Notes under the pieces: generated by a model
Told to the model about the DNA's origin: nothing
Database searches by the model: none
Seen by the model: the letters and a program-made list of their open reading frames with translations, nothing else
Shown: positions 63,341 through 64,000 of the stretch, one piece after another
Layout of the letters: the number at the start of each line of letters is the position of its first letter
Numbering within the stretch: the stretch's first letter is position 1
Source: Bacillus pumilus
GTDB taxonomy: Bacteria > Bacillota > Bacilli > Bacillales > Bacillaceae
NCBI RefSeq assembly: GCF_024498355.1
Contig: NZ_CP101833.1
Coordinates: 1,841,001 to 1,905,000, forward strand
DNA length: 64,000 nucleotides
Direction of reading: 5' to 3'
Position numbers and translations under genes: made by a program

Positions 63341-64000
63341 TTAGTTTTTGCGAGTCAAGCTATCAGATACAATTCGTTCTTGTTCTTTTTTATGCACAGT
63401 TGGATCACCCTCAGCCGTACTTGAACGTCTTCTTCGGCCGATGTAACGTACTTTTACTTTTTCAGGCGCTATTTCACGTAAATATGGCTCAATGTATCCC
63501 CAAGCCCCCATATTTTGTGGTTCTTCTTGCACCCATACGATTTCTTCTAAGTTTGTCAGTTTCGTTAAAATTGCTTTAATATCTTTGGCCGGGAATGGAT
63601 ATAGTTGTTCCACTCTTGCAATATGAAGCCAATCTTTTGGCTCTTCCATTTGAGTAAAACGATCACTAATATCGATCGATACCTTCCCGCTAGATAGAAC
63701 GAGTCGTGAAACTTTTTCATGATCATGCACAATACCTGGCTGTTCAAGAACTGGACGGAACTGTCCATCCGTTAATTCTTGGACTTCAGACAATGTGTTC
63801 GGATTACGAAGCAGACTCTTCGGTGTCATGATGACAAGCGGACGAATCTCTTCACGAAGCAGCATTTTTGCCTGTCTTCTAAGAATGTGGAAGTATTGCG
63901 CTGCACTTGTCAGGTTCGCAACTGTCCAGTTATTCTCAGCAGCTGATTGCAGGAAGCGCTCTGTTCTTCCACTTGAATGTTCAGGACCTTGTCCTTCATA
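63341..64000 (-). CDS. odhA: 2-oxoglutarate dehydrogenase E1 OdhA (5' part outside window)
   Basis: C-terminal 219 residues of the thiamine-diphosphate E1 component; the full protein has more than 900. The frame is open to the right edge, reading [38 protein letters not shown], then [16 protein letters not shown] and [20 protein letters not shown], all typical of the OdhA C-terminus. Followed by odhB 15 bp later, the usual odhAB operon. Confidence 0.95.
   Translation of the reverse strand, partial: YEGQGPEHSSGRTERFLQSAAENNWTVANLTSAAQYFHILRRQAKMLLREEIRPLVIMTPKSLLRNPNTLSEVQELTDGQFRPVLEQPGIVHDHEKVSRLVLSSGKVSIDISDRFTQMEEPKDWLHIARVEQLYPFPAKDIKAILTKLTNLEEIVWVQEEPQNMGAWGYIEPYLREIAPEKVKVRYIGRRRRSSTAEGDPTVHKKEQERIVSDSLTRKN

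Noticed and set aside
1..64000. CRISPR arrays, insertion sequences, prophage, tRNA and rRNA genes
   Set aside because: Read for regularly spaced repeats, transposase frames, integrases and clover-leaf or rRNA motifs; none found by eye.

Overview
The window reads as chromosome of a Bacillus of the pumilus/safensis/altitudinis type. This is inferred from the proteins: nearly every gene has a recognisable Bacillus subtilis counterpart, much of the B. subtilis order gltB-gltA-gltC ... yob ... yoc ... dhaS-sqhC-sodF-yocS-odhB-odhA is kept, and the GH11 xylanase has the 228-residue length, 27-residue signal peptide and catalytic Glu spacing that I recall for the B. pumilus enzyme. I see no phage, insertion sequence, tRNA, rRNA or CRISPR array. 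Both ends cut genes: nasD at the left, odhA at the right.

Region 1 (1-15.3 kb) is nitrogen assimilation. nasB-nasC-nasD run leftward and nasA runs rightward from a shared intergenic region holding one TnrA-like box. Nitrate is imported (NasA), reduced to nitrite (NasBC) and then to ammonium (NasD). The ammonium can enter glutamate through glutamate synthase GltA/GltB, whose operon diverges from its LysR activator gltC across a GltC palindrome. Region 2 (15.4-23.9 kb) carries a heterodimeric ABC exporter (yfiB-yfiC type), a MerR regulator divergent from a GNAT acetyltransferase with a textbook 19-bp-spacer MerR promoter, and a complete glutamate-to-proline operon proH-proJ-proA. That order fits the osmostress proline operon, and proH appears to start at ATT.

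Region 3 (24-36.3 kb) has a CYP109-like P450, a YoaE-type molybdopterin oxidoreductase, and a xylan/xylose block: secreted xylanase xynA, xylA-xylB, repressor xylR, and xynP-xynB for import and cleavage of xylo-oligosaccharides. Two XylR operators, a cre-like site and a leader terminator are visible. Next to it, on the + strand, lies an unannotated gene for a compact structured RNA of about 118 nt with its own strong promoter and terminator.

Region 4 (36.3-45.6 kb) holds csaA, a metalloprotease-like membrane protein lacking the catalytic Glu, a tight leftward operon of membrane/lipid-like proteins (SRPBCC plus membrane domain, DUF4166, and YndJ broken by an apparent one-base frameshift), a decayed TetR regulator, yobU-yobV, yobW, czrA, a PuuP-like permease and yocA. 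Region 5 (45.7-54.5 kb) has the 2-methylcitrate operon mmgD-mmgE-mmgF, yozB, a yocC-like gene, the WalR-controlled wall protein yocH, recQ, the 6S-2 RNA gene bsrB and yocK. Region 6 (54.6-64 kb) has small stress or unknown genes, then dhaS behind a striking 32-bp operator, sporulenol synthase sqhC overlapping sodF, yocS, and the 2-oxoglutarate dehydrogenase genes odhB and odhA.

The strongest leads are the structured RNA at 36203-36320, the ATT start of proH, the dhaS operator, the xynP leader attenuator, and the SRPBCC/DUF4166/YndJ operon beside a dead TetR gene. Gene names rest on remembered homologues; no database search was run.
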